64,000 nt of DNA from Panulirus ornatus (Eukaryota; Arthropoda; Malacostraca; Decapoda; Palinuridae): assembly GCF_036320965.1 (NCBI RefSeq), contig NC_092238.1:23272903-23336902 (forward strand), read 5' to 3'. The position numbers and the translations under genes were made by a program. Positions within the stretch are counted from its first letter, which is position 1. Each line of letters begins with the position of its first letter. Positions 39,698-51,170 of this stretch are shown here, piece after piece. A model generated the notes under the pieces. That model ran no database searches, was not told the DNA's origin, and saw only the letters and a list, made by a program, of their open reading frames with translations.

Positions 39698-40380
39698 TTC
39701 CAGATGTACGTCTTAGTCTCTGGAGGTGAGGCGTTATGCAGACATAACATGTAATGTAGACATTTGAGGCTCGTGTAGTTACTAACAAGTAATGGAAAAT
39801 ACGTTAGAATTACTTAACCATATCATCATAAGTGGATACTTGTTAGTCATAGTTCATGTAGCATAAGTGTACTTAGGTGATGAGGGTCACCCACTGAGTC
39901 AAAAAGCTATTTCGGTATGTCCGTGTCAATGTTTGACCCCATTTTTCTCGGTAACATAAGCTTAGGTCAGGCGTGGGGGGCAGCCTTCTACATTTAACAT
40001 TCACATTGGCTATGAGAATTTGACATTGCTTTCTGCAAGGTGATTGATAGATTGATATCAGTGTTCTACATGGCTACTGATAGATTGTTACCAGATACAT
40101 AATGTAAAGATCTTATGTGTGATGAAACATTTTCGGTGTGTCCTGTGTTCTTTGGTTGACCTCTCCAGGTGTTGGCTACACAACAACCATCATTTGATCC
40201 CTGTCATACAGTACATTTCAGTAGTCTGTATTTACTTACACCTTACGTAAGGTTGCTGTATAATTTTATAAATTATAACATTATCTCAACATACGTTCCT
40301 CTCATGTAGTGCCTGATTCTATATGTAACTGCATGATACCCATCCTGACGTCATACATGTAATGGAAACCTTACCGTAAG
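39698..40380. other. Unique sequence, no gene recognised
   Basis: AT-rich DNA without repeats or convincing frames. Confidence 0.5.
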
Positions 40381-40712
40381 TACCATAAGTACAAGTGTTG
40401 TATGATCACAACATAATACCACTTGAAGTATAAGTACAAGTGTTGTATGATCACAACATAATACCACTTGAAGTATAAGTACAAGTGTTGTATGATCACA
40501 ACATAATACCACTTGAAGTATAAGTACAAGTGTTGTATGATCACAACATAATACCACTTGAAGTATAAGTACAAGTGTTGTATGATCACAACATAATACC
40601 ACTTGAAGTATAAGTACAAGTGTTGTATGATCACAACATAATACCACTTGAAGTATAAGTACAAGTGTTGTATGATCACAACATAATACCACTTGAAGTA
40701 TAAGTACAAGTA
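40381..40712. repeat. 45-bp minisatellite, 7.3 near-identical copies
   Basis: A unit containing AAGTACAAGTGTTGTATG, ATCACAACATAATACC and ACTTGAAGTAT repeats with marker positions 40,390, 40,435, 40,480, 40,525, 40,570, 40,615 and 40,660, a period of exactly 45 bp. Because 45 is divisible by 3 and no stop occurs in some frames, a repetitive minus-strand frame (WYYVVIIQHLYLYFK per unit) is open. I regard that as an artefact of the repeat. Confidence 0.95.
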
Positions 40713-41212
40713 TTATTGATACACATTATATGGTGTAATTTACAGTATTCGATGTGATACAGAGAACATGGAATGATACGTGGAACATAGAACGATATAT
40801 GAGATGTATAGAACAACAGATGTATAGAACATGAAGTAATTAGAGCATTAGAGTGTACATAGAAGGTACAGGAAACATGAGGAGACATATAGAATAGGAA
40901 AGAGTATAGAATAGACAATTGAAGAAGGAAGGTGAGGTAGTGAGCAGAACAGGAAACCCTTGCCAGTACACACAGAATATGAGATACCTGTAGGGAAATT
41001 AAGCGGTGCAGAGAACTTAAGGTGATGCACAGAACATGTAATATTGTAGAGAACATGGAGTGCACCGATCATGAATCACTGGAGATAGAACATAAGATGA
41101 ACAGAAATGTTATGACGCTGTACAGATGGCACTGATGTTCTTTGTCATCTTCCTTCCACCTGTCTGTTTTGCACGCCTCCTTCCTCCTCTTTTGTCTGCC
41201 TACATGAAGGCA
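40713..41212. other. Unique sequence with loose GAACATG-like repetition
   Basis: Phrases such as AGAACATGGA, GGAACATAGAA and TAGAACATGAA recur irregularly between about 40,760 and 41,110. This suggests an old, eroded short tandem repeat. No gene is recognised. Confidence 0.45.
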
Positions 41213-41213
41213 G

Positions 41214-41313
41214 CCAGCCAGCCAACCAGTACGTGGTACTGCTGGTTCCCTCCCTCATGTCATCCAGCCAGCCAACCAGTACGTGGTACTGCTGGTTCCC
41301 TCCCTCGTGTCAT
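41214..41313. repeat. 50-bp tandem duplication
   Basis: Two copies of a unit containing CAGCCAGCCAACCAGTACG and TGGTACTGCTGGTTCCCTCC lie 50 bp apart (GCCAACCAGT at 41,221 and 41,271) with one substitution (CTCATGT/CTCGTGT). The unit holds the short palindrome ACCAGTACGTGGTACTGCTGG in imperfect form. Confidence 0.9.
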
Positions 41314-41662
41314 CACATCCTGCCTTACGTTTATACTGCTCTTCACTTGGCTTGTCTTATTTCCTTCTCATCCTTGAAGTCGGACTTTCGTCTGCCATTT
41401 CTTTTCTTTTAGCCATACTTTTATTTGTGGCTTTTTCATAGTGTGTTCGTTGGTCGTGGTCTTGCTCTGCGTGTGTGATCATCAATGTTTGTGTCATTGT
41501 ATGTTTGTTGTGTTGTTGGCTGTAACTGAGCCGTGGACACAAGGATGGAGACATCTTACATACATACTATGGCACAATGACCCAGCCAACTGCAGCTTTC
41601 CTTTTGGATTACCGTTACTGACGCAACAACTACACCTTACAACGAACTACATCTGATACGAT

Positions 41663-41852
41663 GATACCATTACACTTATAGGTAGGACATGATGAATGCA
41701 TGATACCATTACACTTATAGGTAGGACATGATGAATGCATGATACCATTACACTTATGGGTAGGACATGATGAATGCATGATACCATTACACTTATAGGT
41801 AGGACATGATGAATGCATGATACCATTACACTTATAGGTAGGACATGATGAT
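41663..41852. repeat. 39-bp minisatellite, 5 copies
   Basis: The unit begins GATACCATTACACTTATAGG, continues TAGGACATGATGAATGCAT, and starts at 41,663, 41,702, 41,741, 41,780 and 41,819. The third copy has ATGGG instead of ATAGG. The period (13 codons) keeps frames open on the minus strand; no gene is inferred. Confidence 0.94.
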
Positions 41853-42300
41853 TGTCAGGAATTACAGATGATCTACATGTCATATTAAGGCCACGTACTT
41901 GCTAACACACGTCAGGACTCAAGCAATGCTCAATATTGCTTAACTGCAAACTTTACCTTTTCACACAAGAAAAATGATTTCACTCCCTTGCCAGTTTACC
42001 ATACTGACAGAAAATTACGCCCTTAACTAATGTGCACACGATTACTCTAAATAACTACGCAGGGTAAATAACTAGTTGCATCATTATATGCAGGGAATTA
42101 AAGGAATCGGACAGTGATGACGTCAAAATGGGCGTCACGATGGGGCCTGGTGTGAGGCTAGGATGAGTAACTTCCTGACGCATTTAAGCTACTTTATCAC
42201 TTAATGTTTCGGACACATTTTTCTGTCGTATCTTTTTGTGTAATAGGACGTACGTTCCTCTAATACATAAGTTAAACGTTTGAAATAGGACTGCTAATCA
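41853..42300. other. Unique upstream region of the IER-like gene
   Basis: No repeat or ORF of note. It contains one perfect CRE (listed separately) and AT-rich sequence. Confidence 0.5.
42118..42125. promoter_or_regulatory. Distal CRE palindrome TGACGTCA
   Basis: A perfect TGACGTCA lies about 600 bp upstream of the IER-like start codon. CREB/ATF binding sites of this form are typical of immediate-early promoters; use here is inferred. Confidence 0.5.
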
Positions 42301-42495
42301 TTAACAGTAAAGATGTTTGATGAAATTTTCGTATTCTTGGGAAAATCCTCGTCCGAGGATATTCGTCGACAAGTACGGTCGAAAACTCTTTCTCCGTGTC
42401 GCAGTCTCCGCCTCCCTACACTGAATGAATCTCGAGGTCTCGTCAGGCAACTTTGATCTCTAACGGGACTCAATTCACGGCCACGCGGGACTGAC

Positions 42496-42624
42496 TGCGC
42501 ATGCGCCCTACGGCTGGCGCTAAAATTCAAAATGTCATGCTGAGAACGCTGATTGGTCCAGATCTATGTGATGACGTCACATTCCCGAGGGTATATATAC
42601 TCCTACTTTCACCGGACGCACGAG
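42496..42624 (+). promoter_or_regulatory. Core promoter of the IER-like gene
   Basis: In order: TGCGCATGCGC (42,496-42,506, NRF-1-like palindrome), an inverted CCAAT box ATTGG (42,552-42,556), a perfect CRE TGACGTCA (42,572-42,579) and the TATA box TATATATA (42,592-42,599). A start site is expected about 30 bp further, near 42,625, giving a 5' leader of about 100 bases. The compact CCAAT-CRE-TATA order fits a fast inducible promoter. I did not find a convincing CArG box. Confidence 0.75.
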
Positions 42625-42724
42625 ACGCAGCCCAGAAACACATCTAGTACGTTCCCCGACAAGGAAGATATTACCTGATATTCGTGCCACAGGAACCTTT
42701 AAAGTGAATTATTAACTGGATATA

Positions 42725-43513
42725 ATGTCGTGTGATTCGCGTGTGGGACTAGAGGCTCAAAAGCTGATCAATATATCGCTCGGCAAGATGGCGGCTTCGC
42801 GCGTGGGGCGAAGTGGCGCATCATTACACAAATCTCTTCTTGTAGCTTCGGTGTTGCAACGTGCCCGTCACGTCATCTTGGAGGAGAGTTACAACGTACA
42901 CCGTGCTACACACCCTGAGGCATATCCTCAACCCCCTGCCACCCCACCACCACCACCACCTTCAGCAGGAGCTGTGTACACGTCGCTCCTGCCGCCTGCC
43001 TCATCTTCATCATCCATGACAGTCGCATCCACCACGACGCCAAGCTCATCATCCCTCAGTGTCGTACCATCGGTGACGCCCGCGCCACCCACCACAGCCG
43101 CTCTGCCGACCGAGGATAATAACAGCGACTCAGAAGACAAGGAGAACCGTATGTGTGAGAAGCTGGAGCAGCAGCAGCAGCAGCAGGGAGGGAGAGTGCC
43201 TCTCACCGATCATTGTGGCAACAGTCGTGCTGCCTCGCTCAAGAGACGACGATGTGTGAGTCAGCAGGAGACGCAGGAGGCAGTGTGGTCCATCCTGCCC
43301 AAGCGGTCCCGCACGGTGGTGGAAGGTCGCGTGGTCGACGTGGCTGCAGACCTGCGTCAGGAGAGTGAGTCGTGTGCTAACAGTATGGAGGTGGAGCACA
43401 TAACCTCGCTCGTCTCCATCTTCAGTTTCGGAGGTCAACGTGTGGACCTGTGCGGGGCGGAGGCGGCTAGGGAGGACATGGCCTCATATCAACCTGTGGC
43501 CCTGGCCGTGTGA
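42725..43513 (+). CDS. Immediate early response protein, IER2/IER5 family
   Basis: A 262-residue protein encoded without introns. The N-terminus (about residues 8-50) carries the IER signature: EAQKLINISLGKM, then SRVGRSGASLHKSLLVASVL, then RARHVIL. This parallels vertebrate IER2/IER5, where EAQRI, KMY.SR..RGG..LH.SL and a run of aliphatic residues occur in the same order. The middle is low complexity: a proline run (near 70-79), Ser/Thr/Pro-rich sequence, acidic NSDSEDKEN, a glutamine run, and basic LKRRR and LPKRSR segments that could be nuclear signals. The end has ITSLVSIFSFG, like the C-terminal LVSIFG of IER proteins. Family members are short-lived nuclear regulators; IER5 and IER2 act with PP2A/HSF1 in vertebrates. 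ATG has A at -3. IER2, IER5 and IER5L cannot be told apart here. Confidence 0.86.
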   Translation: MSCDSRVGLEAQKLINISLGKMAASRVGRSGASLHKSLLVASVLQRARHVILEESYNVHRATHPEAYPQPPATPPPPPPSAGAVYTSLLPPASSSSSMTVASTTTPSSSSLSVVPSVTPAPPTTAALPTEDNNSDSEDKENRMCEKLEQQQQQQGGRVPLTDHCGNSRAASLKRRRCVSQQETQEAVWSILPKRSRTVVEGRVVDVAADLRQESESCANSMEVEHITSLVSIFSFGGQRVDLCGAEAAREDMASYQPVALAV

Positions 43514-44290
43514 GGTGACCCTACCACCCTAGCTAGTGTGACCTGCTGTACCTGACGAGGCTTTGGCCCGCGCCTGCTAGTCAACCCCACCCAAGCCACG
43601 CCCGCCCGCCCGCCCGCCCGCTCCTCCTGCTGGTGCTGGTGCCACGGCCGCCATGGACGCCTTCCTCGCTGCACCACCAGAGGTTCCTGGTGGAGGAGCA
43701 AGCTTGGTGGGAGGGAGACGATGGTCATGGCTGGTACTTGGCGTGCAAGCAAGACGACCTCACTGACCGTGAGGCCATCATCATCATCACGTGAACTCTG
43801 GTTGTTGTACCATTAAGTAGCCTTTTTGATATTTTATATTGCCTACGGTTGTAGTTGGCAAATGCTGGTTATTACTGTCATCCGTCCTTGTACAAGTTCA
43901 AGTACGAAGGGAATGTTGTAGTGAACACAAGACACTACGTCGAGCCAAGTGAGGAACTGTGAGTGTTGAACCTTACGATCATGATGATGACGTAGGAGGA
44001 GGAGGAGGAGGAGGAGGTGAGGGCCGGCAAGACGACGACGACGGAGGAGGAGGAGGTGTGTGTGCGGCCACCATGATGGTGTGTCCGTGTGTGTGTGTGT
44101 GTCTCATTACACACGTACATGTGATACTAACGTGTACATACATACATACACACATACATACATAACTTGTGTACAAAAGAGATTATATTTATCACTCACT
44201 GGCTGTGTTCGCTGGTGTTTTACAAGAAATTTTTATTTTATATACTCTCATGTTGAAAATTTAATAGAAAAATAAAAGTCAAATATTTGT
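43514..44290 (+). other. 3' UTR of the IER-like gene
   Basis: The region after the stop has a (CCCG)n stretch (near 43,600-43,620), GGA/GAC runs (43,996-44,055), (GT)n (44,090) and an AT-rich end with ATTTA (44,187-44,191) and U-rich sequence near 44,230. AU-rich 3' UTRs are common in immediate-early mRNAs and promote decay. The extent is set by the AATAAA at 44,271. Small frames here (for example 43,959-44,165) are low-complexity chance frames. Confidence 0.6.
44271..44276 (+). terminator. Polyadenylation signal AATAAA
   Basis: A canonical AATAAA lies 758 bp after the IER-like stop codon, followed by T-rich and GT-containing sequence (TTTGTCATTCTTTTACTTG). It is the first canonical hexamer I see downstream of the ORF. 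Confidence 0.65.
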
Positions 44291-44663
44291 CATTCTTTTA
44301 CTTGTCCTGACTTGATGAAATGATGACGTAGCATGTAGTGAAGCTACAATGTGTTGTTTGTTTATATTATTAAATGTTGATATATAAAGTGGGAACATCC
44401 TGGTTTGGTTAATACGACAAGAAAGATGTTGCATTACTGAATATAAAGGGACAAATTAATGCCCAGGCATTGAGTGATGACGTAACATGGAGGAGGCCAT
44501 GTAGATTACGTTGAATGGTAATTATTGTCTTCCAATGGTTTCCTCCATACTTACTTACTAGACCAATATTGTATTACAACCTTATGATGATGATGTCCCT
44601 CATTATGTAAGTATTGTTATACAAGGGTTTGACCTGCAATATTATACCGCAACACCTTTCAAG
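44291..44663. other. Unique sequence, no gene recognised
   Basis: AT-rich DNA with no repeat or frame of interest, between the IER-like gene and a minisatellite. Confidence 0.5.
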
Positions 44664-46147
44664 AGACGTGAGTTTTATTGAAACTTCATGATTACTTTGG
44701 TGAGACGTGAATTACATTTAAACTATTCAAAATAAGTTTAGTGAGACAAATTGCATTTAAACTTCATGATAAGTTTAGTGAGACGTGAGTTACATAGAAA
44801 CTATTCATGGTATTTTTGGTGACACGTGAGTTACATTTAAACTTCATGATAAGTTTCAGGTGACACGTTAGTTACATTGAAACATCATGATTTGTGGTGA
44901 GTCGTGAGTTGCATTTAAACTAGTCATGATCAAGTTTAGTAAGACGTAAGTTAAATTTAAACTTCATGATGTTTGACAACGTGAGTTACATTTAACTATG
45001 CATGATAAATTTGGTGTCTGGTGAGTTGCATTTAAACATGATGTTTGGTGACATGAGTTACAGTTAAGCCATGATAAGTTTGATGACGCGCGAGTTACAT
45101 TTAAACTAAGTTTGGTGGTACGTAAGTTACATTTAAACTATTCATGATAAGTTTGGTGAGACGTGAGTTACATTTAAACTTCATGATAAGTTTGGTGGGA
45201 TGTGTTACATTTAAGCTATTGGCGATAAGTTTCGTGAGACGTGTTACACTTAAACTTCATGATAATTTTGTTGACACGTGAGTTGCATTTAAACTATTCG
45301 TAATAAATTTGGTGAGACATGAGTTACATTTAAACTTCATGATAAGTTACGTGAGTTGCATTTAAACTTCATAAGTTTGGTGACACGTAAGTTACATTTA
45401 AACTTCATAATAAGTTTGGTGACACGTGAGTTACATTTAAACTATAAGTTTGGTGACACGTGAGTTACATTTAAACTTCATTAGAAGTTTGATGAGATGT
45501 GAGTTACATTTAAACTTCATGATAAGTTTGGTGAGACGTGTTACACTTAAACTTCATGATAATTTTGTTGACACGTGAGTTACATTTAAACTTCGTAATA
45601 AATTTGGTAGACGTGAGTTACATTTAAACTATTCATGATAAGTTCCTTGAGACGTGAGTTACATTTAAACTTCATAAGTTTGATGACACGTAAGTTACAT
45701 TTAAACTATTCATAAGTTTGGTGAGACGTGAGTTACATTTAAACTGTTCATGATACGTTTGTTGAGACGTGTTACATTTATACTTCATGATAAGTTTGGT
45801 GAGACGTGAGTTATATTTAAACTTCATAATAAGTTTGATGATATGTGAGATACATTTAAACTTCATAATACGTTTGGTGAGACGTGAGTTACATTAAAAC
45901 TTCATAAGTTTGGTGACACGTGAGTTACATTTAAACTTCATAAGTTTGATATGTGAGTTACATTTAAACTTCATAATACGTTTGGTGAGACGTGAGTTAC
46001 ATTTAAACTTCATAAGTTTGGTGACACGTGAGTTACATTTAAACTATTCATGATAAGTTTGGTGACACTTGAGTTACATTTAAACTTTATAAGTTTGGTT
46101 ACACGTGAGTTACATTTAAACTTCATAATAAGTTTGGTGAGACGTGA
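44664..46147. repeat. Diverged minisatellite, units about 30-44 bp
   Basis: About 1.5 kb is made of variable units built on GACGTGAGTTACATTTAAAC, TTCATGATAAG and TTTGGTGA. Units differ by loss or gain of ATTCATGAT or TTCATAA pieces and by GAGACG/GACACG variants, so the length is not constant. The higher divergence compared with the arrays at 40.4, 41.7 and 47.8-63.9 kb suggests an older array. Confidence 0.9.
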
Positions 46148-46500
46148 ATTAAGTAGATTGAGAATGACCAGCCTACACAGTTTGCGGTACTTAGGAGAAA
46201 ATTCGTTAGTTTATAATAAAACTTTGTATAGCTTTGTTCCAGCTGGCATGATGGACACATATTGGTCTGGAATTGGATCATATTTTGATGAAAGTGATTT
46301 TTGAAAGCTGAGGCCGATTTGTTTTCGTAGTAAGCGATCATTTGTTTGTACAATTAACACTTCCTATATTAGTCTGAGCAGCTATCTTCATTATTATGGA
46401 CATATAATGTTACCACCTGCCTTAATGTATTGCTCATTTGATAATTTATCATGTAATGTGTTTTACATGCAGTAGCCAAAGTTAATTATTACTTGTGCAC
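46148..46500. other. Unique sequence, no gene recognised
   Basis: A short frame begins in the minisatellite and continues here; no domain is visible. Confidence 0.45.
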
Positions 46501-46660
46501 CACTGATAACGACAAAGCTGTTAACTGACTCTCTCGTTACCACTGATAACGACAAAGCTGTTAACTGACTCTCTCGTTACCACTGATAACTACAAAGCTG
46601 TTAACTGACTCCCTCGTTACCACTGATAACTACAAAGCTGTTAACTGACTCCATCTCGTT
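46501..46660. repeat. 40-bp tandem repeat, 4 copies
   Basis: CACTGATAACGACAAAGCTG followed by TTAACTGACTCTCTCGTTAC starts at 46,501, 46,541, 46,581 and 46,621. The last two copies have TACAAAG and CCCTCG or CCATCTCG variants. Confidence 0.93.
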
Positions 46661-47206
46661 AGCAATTTAGCCGACTCTCGTTGACCTCGTTAGTGAGGAG
46701 CAGGTCAAGGGACTTGTATGATTATTGGCTGTTGCAGATGTTAAAGTTATAAATACAATATTATTGTGTAACTCAGACTGAGTGACTACTGTCAGCTTAA
46801 TGACGTAACTTGGCTTGTAATTGATGATATTAATGATGCTCTAACTTAACCTGAAGATAATGTTAAGATAAAAGATTAATGTAACACAAAATAAACGAAT
46901 CATACTTTGTGAAGAGAAGTCATGATATTGTGGGAGTGGATATATAATATTTATCAATACAACATGTGAACGCCATTAAAATGATGATTATTATGATATT
47001 GCTAGAAAGTCGAAAACAGACGCAAATGTGTGTAATTTCTTCACTGGGATAAGATAATTATGAACAAATGTTATAACGTTTCCTGTTGTTGTCAATATTG
47101 TAAATCATATTTCTTTGAAGACATCATTAGAGTCGTGACTGTACATACTATGATCTTCCCCTTGTGTTCCTACACCAAACTTGATTAGTATTTCCTTCAT
47201 CATGGG
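46661..47206. other. Unique sequence, no gene recognised
   Basis: AT-rich DNA, nothing recognised. Confidence 0.45.
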
Positions 47207-47334
47207 ATGTATGGATGGATGTATGTATGTATGTATGGATGGATGTATGTATGTATGTATGTATGGATGTATGTATGTATGGATGGATGGATGTATGTAT
47301 GTATGGATGTATGTATGTATGTATGTATGTATGG
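47207..47334. repeat. (TGTA)n/(TGGA)n microsatellite
   Basis: About 128 bp of mixed TGTA and TGGA tetranucleotides in clusters. Frames through it read M/Y/V/C/W repeats and are not genes. Confidence 0.95.
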
Positions 47335-47848
47335 AGTACATCAAACAATGTTCATGTTTGTACTCCAAACCTCATATCACAATGCCAGAAAATGTTAAGT
47401 ATTTTCAAGTTTACAACATATTCATTTTAGCCATATTTTTTCATTGCAATAAAGATGGTTTTATTTACATAATAGATGGTAGGTAGCAGAGAATGTGATG
47501 CCGGAGTTAGTAGACATTTTCTGTTGGTCAATTTAGCTGGTTGATTGTGTTATTATCAAGATATGATAACAAACTTGAACTGTTATACATACAACTCCTC
47601 CATCACCCACAAACATTGACAACTACATTTCATTATTATTGCTAACTTCATTAAAAAAAAATGGCTTCATACATTTAGAATTTGTTTATTTATGATAAAA
47701 TGACATCCATAGAATCAGATGATGTCGAAACAAGAATAGAAATTTATATATCATTAATATAATGTTCATTAAGTTAGACATCTGACGTTTTAAGACTTCC
47801 TGCGGTGAACTGCCCAGCACAATCATGTTCAATGGTCTAGAAGTAATC
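47335..47848. other. Unique sequence, no gene recognised
   Basis: AT-rich DNA with no visible gene, ending at the first 23-bp repeat unit. Confidence 0.45.
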
Positions 47849-50800
47849 ATATGGGTATCCCAGTGTCCCAGGTATGGGTATCCCAGTGTCCCAGGTATGG
47901 GTATCCCAGTGTCCCAGGTATGGGTATCCCAGTGTCCCAGGTATGAGTGTCCCAGTGTCCCAGGTATGGGTATCTCAGTGTCCCAGGTATGGGTATCCCA
48001 GTGTCCCAGGTATGGGTATCCCAGTGTCCCAGGTATGGGTATCTCAGTGTCCCAGGTATGGGTATCCCAGTGTCCCAGGTATGGGTATCCCAGTGTCCCA
48101 GGTATGGGTATCCCAGTGTCCCAGGTATGGGTATCCCAGTGTCCCAGGTATGGGTATCCCAGTGTCCCAGGTATGGGTATCCCAGTGTCCCAGGTATGAG
48201 TGTCCCAGTGTCCCAGGTATGGGTATCCCAGTGTCCCAGGTATGGGTATCCCAGTGTCCCAGGTATGGGTATCCCAGTGTCCCAGGTATGGGTATCTCAG
48301 TGTCCCAGGTATGAGTGTCCCAGTGTCCCAGGTATGGGTATCCCAGTGTCCCAGGTATGGGTATCCCAGTGTCCCAGGTATGGGTATCCCAGTGTCCCAG
48401 GTATGGGTATCCCAGTGTCCCAGGTATGGGTATCCCAGTGTCCCAGGTATGGGTATCTCAGTGTCCCAGGTATGGGTATCCCAGTGTCCCAGGTATGGGT
48501 ATCCCAGTGTCCCAGGTATGAGTGTCCCAGTGTCCCAGGTATGGGTATCCCAGTGTCCCAGGTATGGGTATCTCAGTGTCCCAGGTATGGGTATCCCAGT
48601 GTCCCAGGTATGGGTATCCCAGTGTCCCAGGTATGAGTGTCCCAGTGTCCCAGGTATGGGTATCCCAGTGTCCCAGGTATGGGTATCCCAGTGTCCCAGG
48701 TATGAGTGTCCCAGTGTCCCAGGTATGGGTATCCCAGTGTCCCAGGTATGGGTATCCCAGTGTCCCAGGTATGAGTGTCCCAGTGTCCCAGGTATGGGTA
48801 TCCCAGTGTCCCAGGTATGGGTATCCCAGTGTCCCAGGTATGAGTGTCCCAGTGTCCCAGGTATGGGTATCCCAGTGTCCCAGGTATGGGTATCTCAGTG
48901 TCCCAGGTATGGGTATCCCAGTGTCCCAGGTATGGGTATCCCAGTGTCCCAGGTATGAGTGTCCCAGTGTCCCAGGTATGGGTATCCCAGTGTCCCAGGT
49001 ATGGGTATCCCAGTGTCCCAGGTATGAGTGTCCCAGTGTCCCAGGTATGGGTATCCCAGTGTCCCAGGTATGGGTATCCCAGTGTCCCAGGTATGAGTGT
49101 CCCAGTGTCCCAGGTATGGGTATCCCAGTGTCCCAGGTATGGGTATCCCAGTGTCCCAGGTATGGGTATCCCAGTGTCCCAGGTATGGGTATCCCAGTGT
49201 CCCAGGTATGGGTATCCCAGTGTCCCAGGTATGGGTATCCCAGTGTCCCAGGTATGGGTATCCCAGTGTCCCAGGTATGGGTATCCCAGTGTCCCAGGTA
49301 TGGGTATCCCAGTGTCCCAGGTATGGGTATCCCAGTGTCCCAGGTATGGGTGTCCCAGTGTCCCAGGTATGGGTATCCCAGTGTCCCAGGTACGGGTATC
49401 CCAGTGTCCCAGGTATGGGTATCCCAGTGTCCCAGGTATGGGTATCCCAGTGTCCCAGGTATGGGTATCCCAGTGTCCCAGGTATGGGTATCCCAGTGTC
49501 CCAGGTATGGGTATCCCAGTGTCCCAGGTATGGGTATCCCAGTGTCCCAGGTATGGGTGTCCCAGTGTCCCAGGTATGGGTATCCCAGTGTCCCAGGTAT
49601 GGGTATCCCAGTGTCCCAGGTATGGGTATCCCAGTGTCCCAGGTATGGGTATCCCAGTGTCCCAGGTATGGGTGTCCCAGTGTCCCAGGTATGGGTATCC
49701 CAGTGTCCCAGGTATGGGTATCCCAGTGTCCCAGGTATGGGTATCCCAGTGTCCCAGGTATGGGTATCCCAGTGTCCCAGGTATGGGTATCCCAGTGTCC
49801 CAGGTATGGGTATCCCAGTGTCCCAGGTATGGGTATCCCAGTGTCCCAGGTATGGGTATCCCAGTGTCCCAGGTATGGGTGTCCCAGTGTCCCAGGTATG
49901 GGTATCCCAGTGTCCCAGGTATGGGTATCCCAGTGTCCCAGGTATGGGTGTCCCAGTGTCCCAGGTATGGGTATCCCAGTGTCCCAGGTATGGGTGTCCC
50001 AGTGTCCCAGGTATGGGTATCCCAGTGTCCCAGGTATGGGTATCCCAGTGTCCCAGGTATGGTGTCCCAGTGTCCCAGGTATGGGTATCCCAGTGTCCCA
50101 GGTATGGGTATCCCAGTGTCCCAGGTATGGGTATCCCAGTGTCCCAGGTATGGGTATCCCAGTGTCCCAGGTATGGGTGTCCCAGTGTCCCAGGTATGGG
50201 TATCCCAGTGTCCCAGGTATGGGTATCCCAGTGTCCCAGGTATGGGTATCCCAGTGTCCCAGGTATGGGTATCCCAGTGTCCCAGGTATGGGTGTCCCAG
50301 TGTCCCAGGTATGGGTATCCCAGTGTCCCAGGTATGGGTATCCCAGTGTCCCAGGTATGGGTATCCCAGTGTCCCAGGTATGGGTATCCCAGTGTCCCAG
50401 GTATGGGTAGTCCCAGTGTCCCAGGTATGGGTATCCCAGTGTCCCAGGTATGGGTATCCCAGTGTCCCAGGTATGGGTATCCCAGTGTCCCAGGTATGGG
50501 TATCCCAGTGTCCCAGGTATGGGTATCCCAGTGTCCCAGGTATGGGTATCCCAGTGTCCCAGGTATGGGTATCCCAGTGTCCCAGGTATGGGTATCCCAG
50601 TGTCCCAGGTATGGGTTTCCCAGTGTCCCAGGTATGGGTATCCCAGTGTCCCAGGTATGGGTATCCCAGTGTCCCAGGTATGGGTATCCCAGTGTCCCAG
50701 GTATGGGTATCCCAGTGTCCCAGGTATGGGTATCCCAGTGTCCCAGGTATGGGTATCCCAGTGTCCCAGGTATGGGTGTCCCAGTGTCCCAGGTATGGGT

Positions 50801-51170
50801 ATCCCAGTGTCCCAGGTATGGGTATCCCAGTGTCCCAGGTATGGGTATCCCAGTGTCCCAGGTATGGGTGTCCCAGTGTCCCAGGTATGGGTATCCCAGT
50901 GTCCCAGGTATGGGTATCCCAGTGTCCCAGGTATGGGTGTCCCAGTGTCCCAGGTATGGGTATCCCAGTGTCCCAGGTATGGGTATCCCAGTGTCCCAGG
51001 TATGGGTATCCAGTGTCCCAGGTATGGGTTCAGTGTCCAGTGGGTATCCAGTGTCCCAGGTATGGTGTCCCAGTGTCCCAGTATGGGTATCCAGTGTCCA
51101 GTATGGTGTTCCAGTGTCAGGTAGTTCCAGTGTCCAGAGTATGGGTATCCAGTAGTCCAGGTAGGCGTGT
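47849..51170. repeat. 23-bp minisatellite array 1 (about 140 copies)
   Basis: The unit contains GGTATCCCAGTGTCCC and AGGTATG; variants are GAGTGTCCC, GGGTATCTC and GGGTGTCCC. Between about 48,634 and 49,090 the GAGTG variant recurs every 69 bp (48,634, 48,703, 48,772, 48,841), a three-unit higher-order repeat. Because 23 is not divisible by 3 and the unit has no stop, all frames stay open for thousands of bases on both strands (up to about 900 codons); these are artefacts. Copies are nearly perfect to about 51,010. Confidence 0.96.

Noticed and set aside
42300..42420. Heat-shock elements upstream of the IER-like gene (GAAATTTTCG, TTCTTGGGAAA)
   Set aside because: The GAA/TTC pieces do not keep the required 5-bp spacing, so no proper heat-shock element is present.
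43959..44165. Small ORF in the IER 3' UTR with Gly/Asp runs
   Set aside because: Low-complexity GGA/GAC repeat translated by chance; no start context or conserved motif.
47105..47398. Frames of MYVCMDGW or IHTYIHPS repeats
   Set aside because: Translations of the TGTA/TGGA microsatellite.
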